Assembly (NCBI GenBank): GCA_007135995.1
Contig: SLHU01000321.1
Location: 1-5,613, forward strand
Direction of reading: 5' to 3'
DNA from: Clostridiales bacterium
GTDB taxonomy: Bacteria > Bacillota > Clostridia > Saccharofermentanales > UBA5734
DNA: 5,613 bases
A program made the translations under genes and the position numbers. The notes beneath the pieces are model-generated. The model ran no database searches. It saw only the letters and a program-made list of their open reading frames with translations, and was not told where the DNA came from. How positions within the stretch are numbered: position 1 is the first letter of the stretch; the number at the start of each line of letters is the position of its first letter. Positions 5,556 through 5,613 of this stretch are shown here, one piece after another.

Positions 5556-5613
5556 TTTGGTACCACGTACGAATTCGGAAGAGCGTCAGACGGGTAAATG
5601 GTCCAGAGCTGTG
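5556..5613. other. Possible non-native end: linker/adapter-like sequence
   Basis: GGTACC, CGTACG and GAATTC occur within about 20 bp (5558-5576), like a cloning linker. TCGGAAGAGCGTC (5575-5587) matches 13 nt of the common Illumina adapter stem, although the bases after it do not match well. No gene is visible from 5419 to the end. The tail may be adapter or vector carry-over at a contig end, or a chance match. Confidence 0.4.

Overview
The window (5613 bp, moderate GC, strong AGGAGG-type ribosome sites) looks like an accessory stretch of an anaerobic, fermentative Bacillota genome. This is inferred from gene content: an FmdE-family metalloprotein, an LdhA-type D-lactate dehydrogenase and a UROD-like protein of the corrinoid methyltransferase superfamily. 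No rRNA, tRNA, integrase or CRISPR array is visible, and the exact taxon cannot be read from the sequence.

Left part (about 1-2900, minus strand): a compact operon-like block. In transcription order it holds a promoter (2865-2894), a decayed reading frame broken into five pieces (about 2410-2860), an FmdE-like protein with a C-terminal zinc ribbon (1814-2359), a FecCD-type ABC permease (634-1809) and the matching ATPase (637 to the left edge, cut off). Spacings are 50 nt, 4 nt and a 4-nt TTGA stop/start overlap, so the last three genes are probably co-transcribed and translationally coupled. The family points to uptake of a metal, metal chelate or cofactor. No substrate-binding protein is inside the window. 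The upstream frame is dead, yet its promoter looks intact and may now drive fmdE through the wreckage.

Middle (about 2895-3169): non-coding DNA with two 28-bp direct repeats that each carry a GTGCC(A/T)GGCAC palindrome. They resemble the repetitive extragenic palindromes linked to Y1 (REP-type) transposases. The second copy runs into a T tract and looks like an intrinsic terminator just ahead of ldhA. A 16-nt imperfect repeat brackets the doublet. After that come an extended -10, a small palindrome and the ldhA ribosome site.

Right part: ldhA (3170-4210, plus strand) is intact and ends in an unusual Cys-rich tail. It converges on a complete UROD-like gene (4254-5318, minus strand). Upstream of that gene are an extended -10, tandem heptamers and an inverted repeat. 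The last ~60 bases contain clustered restriction-site-like words and a 13-nt match to a sequencing adapter, so the extreme right end may not be native DNA.

No clearly new multi-gene system is demonstrated. The best leads are the decayed gene tied to the FmdE/ABC block, the Cys-rich tail on LdhA and the REP-like doublet.
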